Below, piece after piece: positions 4,842 through 5,443 of a stretch of 5,443 nt of DNA; within the stretch, counting starts at the first letter, position 1, and the number at the start of each line of letters is the position of its first letter. A model generated the notes under the pieces. The model worked only from the letters and a program-made list of their open reading frames with translations. It ran no database searches and had not been told where the DNA came from. The DNA is from Myroides sp. (lineage in GTDB: Bacteria; Bacteroidota; Bacteroidia; Flavobacteriales; Flavobacteriaceae): assembly GCA_018384465.1 (NCBI GenBank), contig JAHAYQ010000076.1, positions 1 to 5,443 on the forward strand, written 5' to 3'. Both the position numbers and the translations under genes were made by a program.

Positions 4842-5443
4842 ATGTCAACAAAAGAAAAATCATTGAATTTTATAGAACAAATCATTGAAGAGGATCTTAA
4901 AAATGGTTTGTCAACCGATAAATTGCGTTTCCGTTTTCCGCCAGAGCCAAACGGATATTTACACATTGGTCACGCATCATCTATTTGTTTAAACTTTGGT
5001 TTAGGAATTGATTACAATGCGCCAGTTAATCTGCGTTTTGATGATACCAACCCTGCTAAAGAAGAACAAGAATTTGTTGATGCTATTAAAAACGATGTGG
5101 AATGGTTAGGCTTTAAATGGGATCAGGAAGTATATGCTTCAGACTATTTTCAACAGTTATACGACTGGGCTATTGAATTGATTAAGAAAGGGAAAGCCTA
5201 TGTTGATAATCTTTCGGCAGAAGAAATTGCACAACAAAAGGGAACGCCAACACAAGCAGGAGTTAATTCTCCCAACCGAGATCGTTCAGTTGAAGAAAAT
5301 TTAGATTTATTCCAACGAATGAAAAACGGGGAGTTTGTAGAAGGTGCTTATATATTACGCGCCAAAATTGATATGGCATCGCCAAATATGTTAATGCGCG
5401 ACCCGATTATGTACCGCATCATCAATGCATCGCACCACCGCAC
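4842..5443 (+). CDS. glnS: Glutaminyl-tRNA synthetase, N-terminal 200 residues (runs off edge)
   Basis: The first 200 codons of a class I aminoacyl-tRNA synthetase that charges tRNA-Gln with glutamine using ATP in the cytoplasm. The E. coli enzyme has about 550 residues, so a little over a third is present. RFPPEPNGYLHIGHASSI (31-48) contains the class I HIGH signature (41-44) in the GlnRS-specific context. RFDDTNPAKEEQEFVDAIK (65-83), NDVEWLGF (84-91), NSPNRDRSVEENL (142-154) and RAKIDMASP (173-181), followed by MRDPIMYRI, all match the bacterial GlnRS pattern and distinguish it from GluRS. The KMSKS-type loop and anticodon-binding domains lie beyond the window. The ATG at 4842 is the start: the frame has a stop at 4803-4805 and no other Met between. 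The frame is intact to the edge with no sign of damage. A GlnRS here implies direct glutaminylation rather than sole reliance on the GatCAB route. Confidence 0.97.
   Translation, partial: MSTKEKSLNFIEQIIEEDLKNGLSTDKLRFRFPPEPNGYLHIGHASSICLNFGLGIDYNAPVNLRFDDTNPAKEEQEFVDAIKNDVEWLGFKWDQEVYASDYFQQLYDWAIELIKKGKAYVDNLSAEEIAQQKGTPTQAGVNSPNRDRSVEENLDLFQRMKNGEFVEGAYILRAKIDMASPNMLMRDPIMYRIINASHHR

Overview
The window looks like a piece of a Bacteroidota chromosome, most likely Flavobacteriaceae. The DNA is AT-rich, ribosome-binding sites are poor or absent, and perfect TAnnTTTG boxes (the Bacteroidota -7 promoter element) lie upstream of glnS, folB and tRNA-Cys. There is also a secreted protein with a DUF4369-like N-terminus and a thioredoxin-like C-terminus, a domain pairing typical of this phylum. 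Genus assignment is not possible from the sequence alone.

Layout, left to right. Positions 1-27 hold a hairpin, probably the terminator of a gene to the left. Next, on the + strand, come the secreted thioredoxin-fold protein (57-1178) and, after only three bases, a 30-codon ORF for a tiny single-span membrane protein (1182-1274). Then follows a gene-poor stretch of about 600 bases (1275-1871) packed with inverted repeats of at least three sequence families. It includes a symmetric four-copy array at 1605-1751 and ends in a terminator hairpin (1816-1848) that separates the + strand genes from a convergent - strand block. The - strand block holds a 12-TM APC-superfamily amino acid permease (1872-3335), a small lipoprotein of unknown function (3602-4153), a terminator (4196-4228), tRNA-Cys(GCA) (4234-4304) with its own promoter, and folB (4367-4726). 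Divergent from folB, glnS starts at 4842 and runs off the right edge with its first 200 codons present.

The genes do not form one pathway. glnS, tRNA-Cys and folB are housekeeping functions (translation and folate synthesis). The permease probably imports amino acids, and the lipoprotein and the thioredoxin-fold protein act in the cell envelope. Two gene starts differ from the longest open frame (lipoprotein at 4153, folB at 4726), on signal-peptide, family-alignment and promoter evidence.

I found no new defence, mobile or biosynthetic system. The points most worth a second look are the symmetric repeat array, the tiny membrane ORF coupled to a monothiol (CxxS) thioredoxin-fold protein, a near-perfect 21-base palindrome at 3506-3526, and a 10-bp inverted repeat that overlaps the glnS -7 box.
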